A DNA stretch of 9,676 nucleotides from Paracoccaceae bacterium. Lineage in GTDB: Bacteria > Pseudomonadota > Alphaproteobacteria > Rhodobacterales > Rhodobacteraceae. The stretch lies in NCBI GenBank assembly GCA_013214715.1, contig JABSSB010000062.1:1-9676 (forward strand). Direction: 5' to 3'. The notes under the pieces are model-generated. The model was not told the DNA's origin, ran no database searches, and was given only the letters and a program-made list of their open reading frames with translations. The position numbers and the translations under genes were made by a program. Positions 1 through 6,571 of this stretch are shown piece by piece (the stretch's first letter is position 1; each line of letters starts with the position of its first letter).

Positions 1-544
1 CGGACGTCACGAACCGCAGTTCCATCAACGTACTAGTAGCGTCGTCGATGAAGACGAGCAGGGTGCAGGGATCGCCCCAATCCTCAAACCAACGGTGGTC
101 TGAGCCATCGATCTGGATCAACTCGCCAAAGCACTCTCTGCGCAATCTCGGTTGGTGAAACGTCCGGCGCTGCTTGCGTGATAGCCAAATGCCATCCTCG
201 ACCATCCACTTGCGCACTGTCTCGCGCGAGACTTTGAATCCGTGATGTTCCACAAGCATCTCAGCCGCCAAAGTCGGCCCGAAATCCGCATAGCTTTCCT
301 TGATGATGCTGAGCGCATAGTCGCGCTTTGCATGATGGATGCGGTTGTTCGGAGGCTTGCCGCGCGCCTTGTGCCGGATCGCGGAAGCACCATCCTGACG
401 GTACCGCTTCAACAGCCTGAATATCTGCCGCCGTGTTAGATTCAATATGCTGGCCGCGTTGTCGACACTCAGCCATCCATCATCGACCTTCGCCAGAACC
501 TCCACGCGGTTCAACTCGCGCTCGCTCATTACCACCCATCCCAT
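1..544 (-). CDS. ISNCY family transposase, N-terminal 181 residues (cut by window edge)
   Basis: The reading frame runs from ATG at 544 to the window edge and starts MGWVVMSERE, the usual opening of this transposase family. Residues about 28-50 (NAASILNLTRRQIFRLLKRY) form a helix-turn-helix, and a second DNA-binding stretch lies near 88-118 (FGPTLAAEML, then KVSRETVRKWM). The integrase core then begins: QIDGSDHRWFED at 144-155 supplies the first catalytic Asp (D146), followed by LLVFIDDAT at 162-170. The remaining DDE residues lie outside the window. An internal ATG at 529 (MSERE) is possible, but the upstream ATG has a purine-rich gaggac segment before it and matches the family N-terminus. 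There is no frameshift in the visible part, so the element could be intact. The protein would cut and join IS ends in transposition. Confidence 0.88.
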   Translation of the reverse strand, partial: MGWVVMSERELNRVEVLAKVDDGWLSVDNAASILNLTRRQIFRLLKRYRQDGASAIRHKARGKPPNNRIHHAKRDYALSIIKESYADFGPTLAAEMLVEHHGFKVSRETVRKWMVEDGIWLSRKQRRTFHQPRLRRECFGELIQIDGSDHRWFEDWGDPCTLLVFIDDATSTLMELRFVTS

Positions 545-572
545 GTCCGCTCGTCCTCATGCTCTTTTGAGG

Positions 573-618
573 GCAGAGTGACATTCCTGAATTGCTCATG
601 GGTGACATTCTACTCTGC
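573..618. repeat. IS-end repeats: two gtgacattc copies inside gcagagt/actctgc arms
   Basis: The 9-mer gtgacattc occurs at 578-586 and again at 602-610, 24 bp apart. The pair is bracketed by gcagagt (573-579) and its reverse complement actctgc (612-618). The 24-bp period places the two copies about two helical turns apart, on one face of the DNA. This fits paired transposase-binding sites at an IS terminus. That role is inferred from position, just upstream of the transposase start, and has not been shown. Confidence 0.5.
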
Positions 619-634
619 GGCTATAGTGGCATTA

Positions 635-647
635 ACTGATAATCAGT
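635..647. promoter_or_regulatory. Candidate operator: 13-bp perfect palindrome ACTGATAATCAGT
   Basis: ACTGAT and ATCAGT are exact reverse complements around a single central A. The site lies about 130 bp upstream of the dehydrogenase start and abuts a TATTAT hexamer. Size and symmetry fit a site for a dimeric repressor of the TetR or GntR type, regulators commonly seen with acyl-CoA catabolic operons. No regulator gene is present in the window, so the assignment is inference only. Confidence 0.35.
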
Positions 648-764
648 ATTATGTTAAAACCACAATATGAGTGACGTTGCGATCTGCGCCCAAATACCCA
701 ACCATCTCTTGCCTTGCACCGCCATAACAGCAGATGGTGAGCACAGAGAATTTATGTTCCGGTT

Positions 765-770
765 GGGAGG
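765..770 (+). promoter_or_regulatory. Ribosome binding site that fixes the dehydrogenase start
   Basis: GGGAGG lies 8 bases before ATG 779. The earlier in-frame ATG at 734 has no comparable site, and its extra 15 residues (MVSTENLCSG...) do not resemble the family N-terminus. The start at 779 is therefore preferred. Confidence 0.75.
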
Positions 771-778
771 CTTGGACG

Positions 779-2038
779 ATGCAGACACCTTTTGAAATGA
801 ACAATCTCGAGATGTCGGACGCGGCCAAGCCGCTGCTTGAGAAAGTCATCCGCCACATCCAAGAGAATGTCGACCCGATCACCGATGAATTCTTCACACT
901 TGGCGAAGGTCGTGCAGATCGCTGGTCTTATGAGCCCGGCCAATTGGAACTGCTGGACAGCGCCAAACAGAAAGCCAAAGACAGCGGTCTGTGGAATTTC
1001 TTCCTGCCCAACGCTGAAACCGGCGAAGGTCTGTCCAACCTCGATTACGCTTATATCGCGGCAGAGCTTGGCAAAAACCCCCTCGCCCCGGAAACGCTGA
1101 ACTGTTCGGCGCCCGATACCGGCAATATGGAAGTGCTCGAACGTGTTGGCACGCAGGCTCAGAAGGACGAATGGCTTAAGCCGCTTCTGGCCGGGGAAAT
1201 CCGGTCCTGCTTTGGCATGACGGAGCCTGATGTGGCGTCCTCGGATGCGCGCAATATCTCGACCTCAGCGGAGCTGGATGGCGATGACTGGGTTATCAAT
1301 GGCGAGAAATACTATATCTCTGGCGCCGGAGATCCGCGCTGTAAGATCATGATTTGCATGGTGAAAACATCACCCGATGCTGAGCCGCACAAACAGCAAA
1401 GCCAGATCCTTGTGCCGATGGACGCGCCTGGGCTTGAGATCGTTGGTCCGATGATGGTCTTTGGTCATGACGACGCGCCGCATGGCCATATGCACATACG
1501 GATGAAAGATGTCCGCGTGCCCAAGGAAAACATGCTTCTGGGCGAAGGTCGCGGGTTCGAAATCAGCCAATTGCGCCTTGGGCCAGGTCGGATTCACCAC
1601 TGCATGCGTTCTATCGGCGCGGCTGAAAAAGCGCTCGATCTTATGATCGAACGCGGTGTCACGCGAGAGGCTTTTGGCAAGCGAATCATAGACTTGGGCA
1701 AGAATATGGAGGTGCTTTCCCGCGCCCGGATCGAGATTGAAGCCATGCGCCTGATGGTGCTGAAAGCGGCCAAGGCGATGGACACGCTGGGCAACAAAGA
1801 AGCGCGCATCTGGGTCAGCATGATCAAGGCGATGGTGCCAGAAAAAGTCTGCGATATCATCGACGAAGCCATGCAAGTTCATGGTGCGACAGGCATTTCG
1901 CAATGGTCGCCTCTTTCGGGCATGTATACCGCGCAGCGCACACTGCGCTACGCGGACGGCCCGGATGAGGTGCATCACCATGTCGTGGGCCGAAATGAGG
2001 TTCGGTCCTGGGTCGCATCAAACTCGCGGGGCGCGTGA
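779..2038 (+). CDS. Acyl-CoA dehydrogenase, ACAD10/ACAD11-like
   Basis: This 419-residue flavoenzyme should oxidise an acyl-CoA to the 2-enoyl-CoA in the cytoplasm, passing electrons to electron-transfer flavoprotein. Three dehydrogenase domains are recognisable. The FAD/substrate motif CFGMTEPDVASSDA starts at residue 144, the beta-domain contains VINGEKYYISGAGDPRCK, and the C-terminal helical domain has GEGRGFEISQ followed by RLGPGRIHHCMR (255-277) and QVHGATG (366-372). From memory, these blocks match the dehydrogenase half of human ACAD10/ACAD11 far better than short- or medium-chain enzymes. In the motif YADGPDEVH, D393 sits where MCAD has its catalytic Glu, as in that subfamily. ACAD11 handles 4-hydroxyacyl-CoAs after phosphorylation by a fused APH-type kinase; no such kinase is present here. 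The gene is first in an operon with two SDRs, and its stop overlaps the next start by one base. Confidence 0.92.
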   Translation: MQTPFEMNNLEMSDAAKPLLEKVIRHIQENVDPITDEFFTLGEGRADRWSYEPGQLELLDSAKQKAKDSGLWNFFLPNAETGEGLSNLDYAYIAAELGKNPLAPETLNCSAPDTGNMEVLERVGTQAQKDEWLKPLLAGEIRSCFGMTEPDVASSDARNISTSAELDGDDWVINGEKYYISGAGDPRCKIMICMVKTSPDAEPHKQQSQILVPMDAPGLEIVGPMMVFGHDDAPHGHMHIRMKDVRVPKENMLLGEGRGFEISQLRLGPGRIHHCMRSIGAAEKALDLMIERGVTREAFGKRIIDLGKNMEVLSRARIEIEAMRLMVLKAAKAMDTLGNKEARIWVSMIKAMVPEKVCDIIDEAMQVHGATGISQWSPLSGMYTAQRTLRYADGPDEVHHHVVGRNEVRSWVASNSRGA

Positions 2039-2802
2039 TGTTTGATCTTACCGGGCGCGTCGCCGTATTGACCGGCGCGTCCAAGGGCATGGGCCTCGCA
2101 ATGGCGAGCGCCCTGGCCCATCATGGAGCGCGGGTTGTGATTTCTTCGCGCAAACAGGATCAGTTGGACGCTGCGGCTGATGGGATCAATCAGGCCGTTG
2201 GCGCGGACCGCGCCATCGGCATCGCCTGCAATATCGGCCACAAGGACCAACTTGCGGACCTGATCGCGCAGACGCGCGAACGCGTGGGCCCAATCGACGT
2301 GGTCGTGGGCAATGCCGGGGTCAACCCTTACTATGGCCCAACCTCGGAAATCCCTGATGATGCTTATGAAAAGACGATGCAGGCCAATGTGCAGTCAAAC
2401 CTGTGGCTGGCGCAACTGGTCTTGCCAGACATGATCAAAGCCGGGCGCGGATCGATGATGTTCACCTCCTCCATCGGCGCGTTCAAACCTTCTGTCATGC
2501 TCGGCACCTATGGTATGTCCAAGCTGGCGCTGATCGGTCTGGTGCGCAATCTGGCCGAGGAGTTCGGCCCACATGGCATCCGCTTCAATGCGATCTGTCC
2601 GGGGCTGGTAAAAACCGATTTCGCCCGCGAATTGTGGGACAAACCCGAAGTGGAAGAGCGCATCAAGACCACCATTCCTCTGCGCCGGTTGGGGGAACCC
2701 GATGATTTCGGCGGGCTGGCGGTTTACCTGGCCTCAGATGCCAGCAGCTATATGACCGGTCAGGCGCTGACGGTTTGCGGTGGTTCAAACATGTGGACGT
2801 AA
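2038..2802 (+). CDS. Short-chain dehydrogenase/reductase 1 (classical SDR)
   Basis: This 254-residue classical SDR is probably a cytoplasmic alcohol/ketone oxidoreductase of FabG-like type. The cofactor motif TGASKGMG is at residues 12-19, NAG at 92-94, the catalytic Ser in FTSSIG (S145), and YGMSK gives Y158 and K162. PG at the start of CPGLVKTDF follows, and the C-terminus GGSNMW resembles family ends. SSRK after the second strand (R38) suggests NADP(H) rather than NAD(H). ATG 2038 overlaps the upstream stop by one base (TGATG), implying translational coupling; a GTG at 2035 would add only one residue. The position beside an acyl-CoA dehydrogenase suggests oxidation of a hydroxyacyl-CoA or reduction of a 3-oxo intermediate. 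The substrate cannot be read from sequence. Confidence 0.9.
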   Translation: MFDLTGRVAVLTGASKGMGLAMASALAHHGARVVISSRKQDQLDAAADGINQAVGADRAIGIACNIGHKDQLADLIAQTRERVGPIDVVVGNAGVNPYYGPTSEIPDDAYEKTMQANVQSNLWLAQLVLPDMIKAGRGSMMFTSSIGAFKPSVMLGTYGMSKLALIGLVRNLAEEFGPHGIRFNAICPGLVKTDFARELWDKPEVEERIKTTIPLRRLGEPDDFGGLAVYLASDASSYMTGQALTVCGGSNMWT

Positions 2803-2805
2803 GAC

Positions 2806-3573
2806 ATGGACATAAATGACAAAATCATCGTTGTGACCGGGGCTGGTGACGGCATCGGCAAGGCACTGGCCGAGCGTTTCGCCGCCGAAGGTGCGGCGCA
2901 TGTTGTGGTGTCCGACATCAATGCGGAGGCCGCGCAAGCCGTGGCCGCTGCCATCGGCGGCACCGCGATCCCGGCGGATGTCGGCAAAGAAGCCGATATT
3001 CAGGCGCTTATCGAACAAACCGAAGATCAGATCGGCCCGATTGACCTATTCTGTTCGAATGCTGGTATCTTGCGTGCCGGCGGTTTGGACACGCCGGATG
3101 AGCAATGGCAGCAAATCTGGGACGTGAATGTGATGTCGCAGCTGTGGGCGGCGCGCCATCTGGTGCCGCGCATGGCGGCGCGTGGCGGTGGCTACCTGCT
3201 CAACACGGCATCCGCTGCGGGGCTGTTGAACCAGATCGGGGCTGCGCCCTATGGAGTGACCAAACACGCCTCTGTCGGGTTGGCCGAATGGATCGCAATG
3301 AGCCATGGCGATGAGGGGATCAAGGTCTCGCTGCTTTGTCCGCAAGCCGTGCGCACGGAAATGGTGCGCGGGCATGAGGATGGCGTGGCCGCAATGGATG
3401 GCTTGCTGGAGCCTTCCGATGTGGCGCAGGCGGTTGTGGATGGGTTGGCAGCCGAGCAATTCCTGATCCTGCCGCATCCGCAGGTGGGCGAATACATCAA
3501 GCTGAAAGCAGGCGATTATGACCGCTGGCTGGGTGGGATGCGCAAGCTGAACCGGGTGTATGGCCGGATTTAA
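2806..3573 (+). CDS. Short-chain dehydrogenase/reductase 2 (classical SDR)
   Basis: This 255-residue classical SDR starts three bases after SDR 1 ends. Motifs: TGAGDGIG at 11-18, NAG at 85-87, catalytic S136 in NTASAAG, and YGVTK giving Y149 and K153. D37 (SDIN) after the second strand points to NAD(H), so it likely works oxidatively, unlike the NADP-type neighbour. The C-terminal third, with EPSDVAQAVVDGL and ending GGMRKLNRVYGRI, resembles SDRs acting on lipid or bulky alcohol substrates, but I would not name one. The start ATG has only a weak upstream purine run, consistent with translation coupled to the preceding gene. The stop codon shares the palindrome TTAA with the stop of the convergent lactonase gene. 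Confidence 0.9.
   Translation: MDINDKIIVVTGAGDGIGKALAERFAAEGAAHVVVSDINAEAAQAVAAAIGGTAIPADVGKEADIQALIEQTEDQIGPIDLFCSNAGILRAGGLDTPDEQWQQIWDVNVMSQLWAARHLVPRMAARGGGYLLNTASAAGLLNQIGAAPYGVTKHASVGLAEWIAMSHGDEGIKVSLLCPQAVRTEMVRGHEDGVAAMDGLLEPSDVAQAVVDGLAAEQFLILPHPQVGEYIKLKAGDYDRWLGGMRKLNRVYGRI
3570..3573. other. Convergent stop-codon overlap (TTAA)
   Basis: SDR 2 ends with TAA at 3571-3573 on the plus strand and the lactonase gene ends with TAA at 3572-3570 on the minus strand, sharing the palindrome TTAA. There is no intergenic space, so any terminator for either operon must lie inside the opposite gene. Confidence 0.95.
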
Positions 3574-4433
3574 TCCAGCCGCACCCGGTGCTCCGGCTGC
3601 CCGCGCCCTGCCCCGGTAACGGCAAAAACCATCCCGTTTTCAGGCTGTTGCGCGAGGACATCTTCGCGCACACCTTGTCGCGCCGTGGTCACAAAGAGCG
3701 TGCTGAACTCCGCCCCGCCAAAGGCCGGACATGAACTATGCCGTCCGCCCACGGCGACCGATGTCAAAAAATCTCCCTGCTGGTCGTAACACGCGACCCG
3801 CGACGCACCCCATTCGGCGATCCAGATATTGCCGTCCCGGTCGATCACAGCGCCGTCGGGGTTCTTGCGATCCTCGGTCAGGTCACGCAGCAATTCCGGC
3901 GGCCCATCAGGCCAGCCATCCGCGTCCAAAGCTTGGCGCATGACACGCTGTGTCACCGTATCCGTGAAACAGGCCGAGCGACCATCCGGCGCGAAGCTGA
4001 TCGCGTTGGGAATTGAAATATCCGGATAAAGTTGCCGCAGTTCGCCCCGGTAAAAGCGATAGATTGCCCCTGCCCCGGCTTCGGCCTCTTTGCCCATCGT
4101 GCCAATCCAGAACCCGCCCAGAGGATCAATCCGCCCATCGTTGGAGCGGGTGATCGAGTTGTCAGCCTCCAGATCAATCACATGGGTTTCCGCCTCGGTC
4201 CTCAGATCGAACAGCACCAGATCCCGCTCGCTTGCGATCAACAGGTGATCCCGGTCGACCCATCCGGCCGCAGATACCATCCGGTCAAAGCGCCATTCCA
4301 ACGCATGGTCGTCATCACGGCTGCGCAGCAGGCTGTTTGTGATGTCGAACCAAAAGAGCTGCTGCCGTTCCGGGTGCCACAAAGGCCCTTCGCCCAGATC
4401 ACAAGGACGGTTGTCAAAGATTTGATATGTCAT
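3570..4433 (-). CDS. SMP-30/gluconolactonase/LRE family protein
   Basis: This 287-residue six-bladed beta-propeller is likely a cytoplasmic metal-dependent lactonase (sugar lactone or other lactone hydrolysis). It has no signal peptide. The expected divalent-metal ligands are present: E15 in CDLGEGPLW, N143 in IPNAISFAPDG and D193 in KNPDGAVID. The block ITRSNDGRIDPLGGFWIGTM (94-113) carries the substrate-side Arg/Asn/Asp seen in arabinono- and gluconolactonases. The length is normal for the family. The gene is the last of a minus-strand operon; its ATG overlaps the thioesterase stop as ATGA. There are no sugar-catabolism neighbours, so the physiological lactone may instead come from a hydroxy acid. 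The family assignment is secure and the substrate unknown. Confidence 0.92.
   Translation of the reverse strand: MTYQIFDNRPCDLGEGPLWHPERQQLFWFDITNSLLRSRDDDHALEWRFDRMVSAAGWVDRDHLLIASERDLVLFDLRTEAETHVIDLEADNSITRSNDGRIDPLGGFWIGTMGKEAEAGAGAIYRFYRGELRQLYPDISIPNAISFAPDGRSACFTDTVTQRVMRQALDADGWPDGPPELLRDLTEDRKNPDGAVIDRDGNIWIAEWGASRVACYDQQGDFLTSVAVGGRHSSCPAFGGAEFSTLFVTTARQGVREDVLAQQPENGMVFAVTGAGRGQPEHRVRLD
3576..3599 (+). terminator. Weak hairpin just past the SDR 2 stop
   Basis: CAGCCG (3576-3581) pairs with CGGCTG (3594-3599), and inside it CACC (3582-3585) pairs with GGTG (3587-3590), with a 3-base bulge. The hairpin lies directly downstream of the SDR 2 stop but within the last codons of the convergent lactonase gene. 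No T-tract follows. It may attenuate plus-strand transcription, or may simply be a coding-sequence coincidence. Confidence 0.3.
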
Positions 4434-5302
4434 GATGTTTTCCGAACTGGCCGCACCAGCCCCTCTTGCGCAACCGAGGCAACAAGCACCCCGTCTTGTC
4501 GATAAATCTCACCGCGATTGAACCCACGCGCCTTGCCGGTGAACGGTGCGTTCATCGTGTAAAGATGCCAGTCATGGAAGGACGTGGGCGTGTGAAACCA
4601 CAATGTATGATCCAGACTGGCGGTCATGACCTGATCGGGGCGGAACCAGGTCAGCCCATGCGGACGCAGCGAGGATCCCAGAAGGTTCATGTCAGAGGCA
4701 TAGGCCAGCAGAATATGCTGCATCTGCGGGCTTTGGCCTTCGGCGGCCTCCATCCTGAACCACATGTGGTTTTCGTCGCCCGTCGGCTCCGGCGAGAATT
4801 GATCGCGCGGTAGGATTTCGCGGATTTCGATGGGGCGCGGGCGCAGGTAGTCCTTGTGGTATTTCTCGGGGATCAAATGCGCGGTTTCAGCCCGGATTTC
4901 GGATCGCGGCTTCAACCCCTCCGGCCCCGGCACATCCGGCATCGGATGCTGGTAATCCCAGCCTTCTTCATCCACGTGGAACGACGCCGACATGGTCAGG
5001 ATCGGGCGCCCATGCTGCACCGCGACGACCCGGCGCGTGGTAAAGCTGCCGCCGTCGCGGGCGCGGTCGACCTGATAGATCACCGGCGCGCTGGGGTCGC
5101 CTGCGCGCAGGAAATAGGCGTGCAGAGAATGGCACAACCGGTCGTCTACCGTCTGATAGGCCGCCGCCAGCGCCTGCGCGATCACCTGTCCGCCAAAAAT
5201 GCGCGTGGGCGTTTCGCCGCCTTCGCCGATGCCGCGAAACAGATCGACCTCCAACCGTTCGACGGTCAGCAGGTTCAGCAATTCAGCGGCGGGTGTGGTC
5301 AT
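4430..5302 (-). CDS. tesB: Acyl-CoA thioesterase II (TesB family)
   Basis: This 290-residue double-hotdog thioesterase hydrolyses acyl-CoA to free acid and CoA in the cytoplasm. The N-terminal hotdog shows IFGGQVIAQAL (35-45) and HSLHAYFLRAG (58-68). The C-terminal hotdog shows LLAYASDMNLLG with D204, SLDHTLWFH and GFNRGEIYRQDGVLVASVAQEG. Aligned by eye with E. coli TesB (D204, T228, Q278), the catalytic residues are D204, S229 and Q279, with Ser conservatively replacing Thr. GGAGGA at 5312-5317 lies 9 bases before ATG 5302, a strong ribosome site. The gene follows the serine hydrolase after 37 bases and overlaps the lactonase gene by 4. In a catabolic operon it may release CoA from stalled or non-metabolisable acyl-CoA intermediates. 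Confidence 0.95.
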   Translation of the reverse strand: MTTPAAELLNLLTVERLEVDLFRGIGEGGETPTRIFGGQVIAQALAAAYQTVDDRLCHSLHAYFLRAGDPSAPVIYQVDRARDGGSFTTRRVVAVQHGRPILTMSASFHVDEEGWDYQHPMPDVPGPEGLKPRSEIRAETAHLIPEKYHKDYLRPRPIEIREILPRDQFSPEPTGDENHMWFRMEAAEGQSPQMQHILLAYASDMNLLGSSLRPHGLTWFRPDQVMTASLDHTLWFHTPTSFHDWHLYTMNAPFTGKARGFNRGEIYRQDGVLVASVAQEGLVRPVRKTS

Positions 5303-5339
5303 GACGGGTGATCCTCCGGCGACTCAATCAGCATATGCC

Positions 5340-6560
5340 TCACAGCATCGCGCCATGGACCAGCGCCTTCAACTCGCCACGCGAGGGGTAGGAGGAAGAC
5401 GGCGACAACTGCGTGAAAAACACCACCGACATATCGGCCTGCGGGTCCATCCAGAAAAAGGTAGAGGCCATGCCGCCCCAGCTGAAATCACCTGAATGTC
5501 CCGGCGTGCCTGCGCGGGCGGGGTCCAGAACCACCGCACCGCCAATGCCAAAGCCCATGCCCTGCATTGGCTGTTCGGCAAAGCTGCTTGGGCCTGTATC
5601 AGCGATCTCTCCGGCCAGATGATTGCGCATCATGAAGCGCAACGTGGCGGGCGACAGGATATGATCGCTGTCCGGTGTCCGCCCGCCTTGCCGCAGCATT
5701 TCGGAAAACGCCATGAAATCATCGATCGTGCTCACCAGCCCGCCGCCGCCGCTATGCATATCCGAGACATGATAGCGGGAGCCTTCGGGCGCTTCATCCA
5801 GCCGCAGCGTGTCGGCAGAGGCTTCGCCGCCCAGCAACGCCATCGGGTCACCTGCCAGCGGCGTGTAAAGCGCGGCAAAGCGGTCGCCCGTGCCGGGCGG
5901 CACGCGGAAGCCGGTGCTCGCCATGCGCAGCGAGGCAAAGATATTTTCGGCCAGTACAGTACCAAAGGGTTTGCCAGCCAGCACTTCGATCACGCGGCCA
6001 ATCACGTCGATCCCGACGGAATATTCCCACCGCTCACCAGGCGCGAAGGCCAAGGGCACCTGAGCGAGATCACGGATCACGCTGGACAGATCGGGCGTGG
6101 CGCGATCAAACCCGATCTTGCGGGCGCGCAGCTCATCCGGAACAATACCAGCATTGAACGCATAGCTGAAACCCGACATATGCGTCAGCACCTGCTGCAT
6201 TGTTGGACTGGCGCAGGGTGCAACCTGATCAAGCGAGGTGGCGCCAGGCACCAGCGCAACCGGATCGGTAAATTCCGGCAGAATGTCCGACAGCGGCGTC
6301 GACAGCGACACCAACCCGCGTTCCACAAACATCATCAGCGCGACCGATGTGATCGGCTTGGTCATCGAGAAAATGCGCACCAGCGTGTCACGGGTGAAGG
6401 GCAGATCGGCCTCAAGATTGCGGCGACCGGCGGCGTTGAAATAGACTTCCTCCCCAGCTTGCCGGATCAGGACGGAGGAGCCGGGGAATTTGCGGTCCGC
6501 GACATAGCTTTCCTGCCATGTCGCGATCCGGTTCAGCCGGGCGGGGTCAAAACGGGTCAT
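5340..6560 (-). CDS. Serine hydrolase, class C beta-lactamase/EstB-like
   Basis: This 406-residue penicillin-binding-protein-fold hydrolase is more likely an esterase, lactonase or amidase than a true beta-lactamase. The nucleophile motif S65-M-T-K68 sits in VRIFSMTKPITSVALMM. Y180-S181 in WEYSVGID takes the role of YxN, and H355-S-G followed by WGG (361-363) replaces the KTG triad of beta-lactamases. That His-variant triad is typical of EstB-type carboxylesterases and lovastatin-type hydrolases. There is no signal peptide: the start is MTRFDPARLN, which argues for a cytoplasmic enzyme and against antibiotic resistance. AGGAG at 6566-6570, five bases upstream, supports ATG 6560 over a TTG at 6575. 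The gene lies 11 bases after the enoyl-CoA hydratase gene, so they are probably co-transcribed. Confidence 0.9.
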   Translation of the reverse strand: MTRFDPARLNRIATWQESYVADRKFPGSSVLIRQAGEEVYFNAAGRRNLEADLPFTRDTLVRIFSMTKPITSVALMMFVERGLVSLSTPLSDILPEFTDPVALVPGATSLDQVAPCASPTMQQVLTHMSGFSYAFNAGIVPDELRARKIGFDRATPDLSSVIRDLAQVPLAFAPGERWEYSVGIDVIGRVIEVLAGKPFGTVLAENIFASLRMASTGFRVPPGTGDRFAALYTPLAGDPMALLGGEASADTLRLDEAPEGSRYHVSDMHSGGGGLVSTIDDFMAFSEMLRQGGRTPDSDHILSPATLRFMMRNHLAGEIADTGPSSFAEQPMQGMGFGIGGAVVLDPARAGTPGHSGDFSWGGMASTFFWMDPQADMSVVFFTQLSPSSSYPSRGELKALVHGAML

Positions 6561-6565
6561 GCACT

Positions 6566-6570
6566 CTCCT
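6566..6570 (-). promoter_or_regulatory. Ribosome binding site of the serine hydrolase gene
   Basis: AGGAG on the minus strand lies five bases before ATG 6560, in the 11-base gap after the hydratase stop. It decides for the ATG over the in-frame TTG at 6575, which would overlap the upstream stop and has no such site. Confidence 0.7.
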
Positions 6571-6571
6571 C

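Larger units (their letters stand above)
1..630 (-). mobile_element. Partial insertion sequence, ISNCY-type (one end only)
   Basis: The segment holds the start of an ISNCY-type transposase on the minus strand plus about 85 bp of non-coding terminal DNA beyond its start codon. That terminal DNA carries two copies of a 9-bp repeat and a 7-bp inverted repeat, which is typical of an IS end with repeated transposase-binding sites. The outer boundary is my estimate: similarity to IS-like sequence seems to end near the ctatagtggc motif at 621-630, but the other IS end lies outside the window. The terminal inverted repeat and target duplication therefore cannot be compared. Confidence is high that this is an IS and low for the exact base of the edge. 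Confidence 0.8.
631..778 (+). promoter_or_regulatory. Intergenic leader of the acyl-CoA dehydrogenase operon
   Basis: This stretch between the IS and the first gene is AT-richer than its surroundings at its left end. It contains a perfect 13-bp palindrome (635-647) that overlaps a TATTAT hexamer at 647-652, a plausible -10 element. I find no convincing -35 at the proper distance. Any -35 would fall in the IS end (about 624-629, tagtgg), so either the native promoter was split by the insertion or transcription starts elsewhere. No ORF in this stretch looks real. Confidence 0.35.

Noticed and set aside
118..476. Small open frames on both strands in the IS region
   Set aside because: They are out of frame with the transposase, which reads continuously from 544 to the window edge with recognisable motifs.
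734..778. Extra 15-residue N-terminus of the acyl-CoA dehydrogenase from ATG 734
   Set aside because: There is no ribosome site before 734, while GGGAGG is ideally placed for ATG 779.
1370..1981. Minus-strand open frame of 203 codons inside the acyl-CoA dehydrogenase gene
   Set aside because: Its composition is that of a reverse-complement shadow, and the plus-strand gene is unambiguous.
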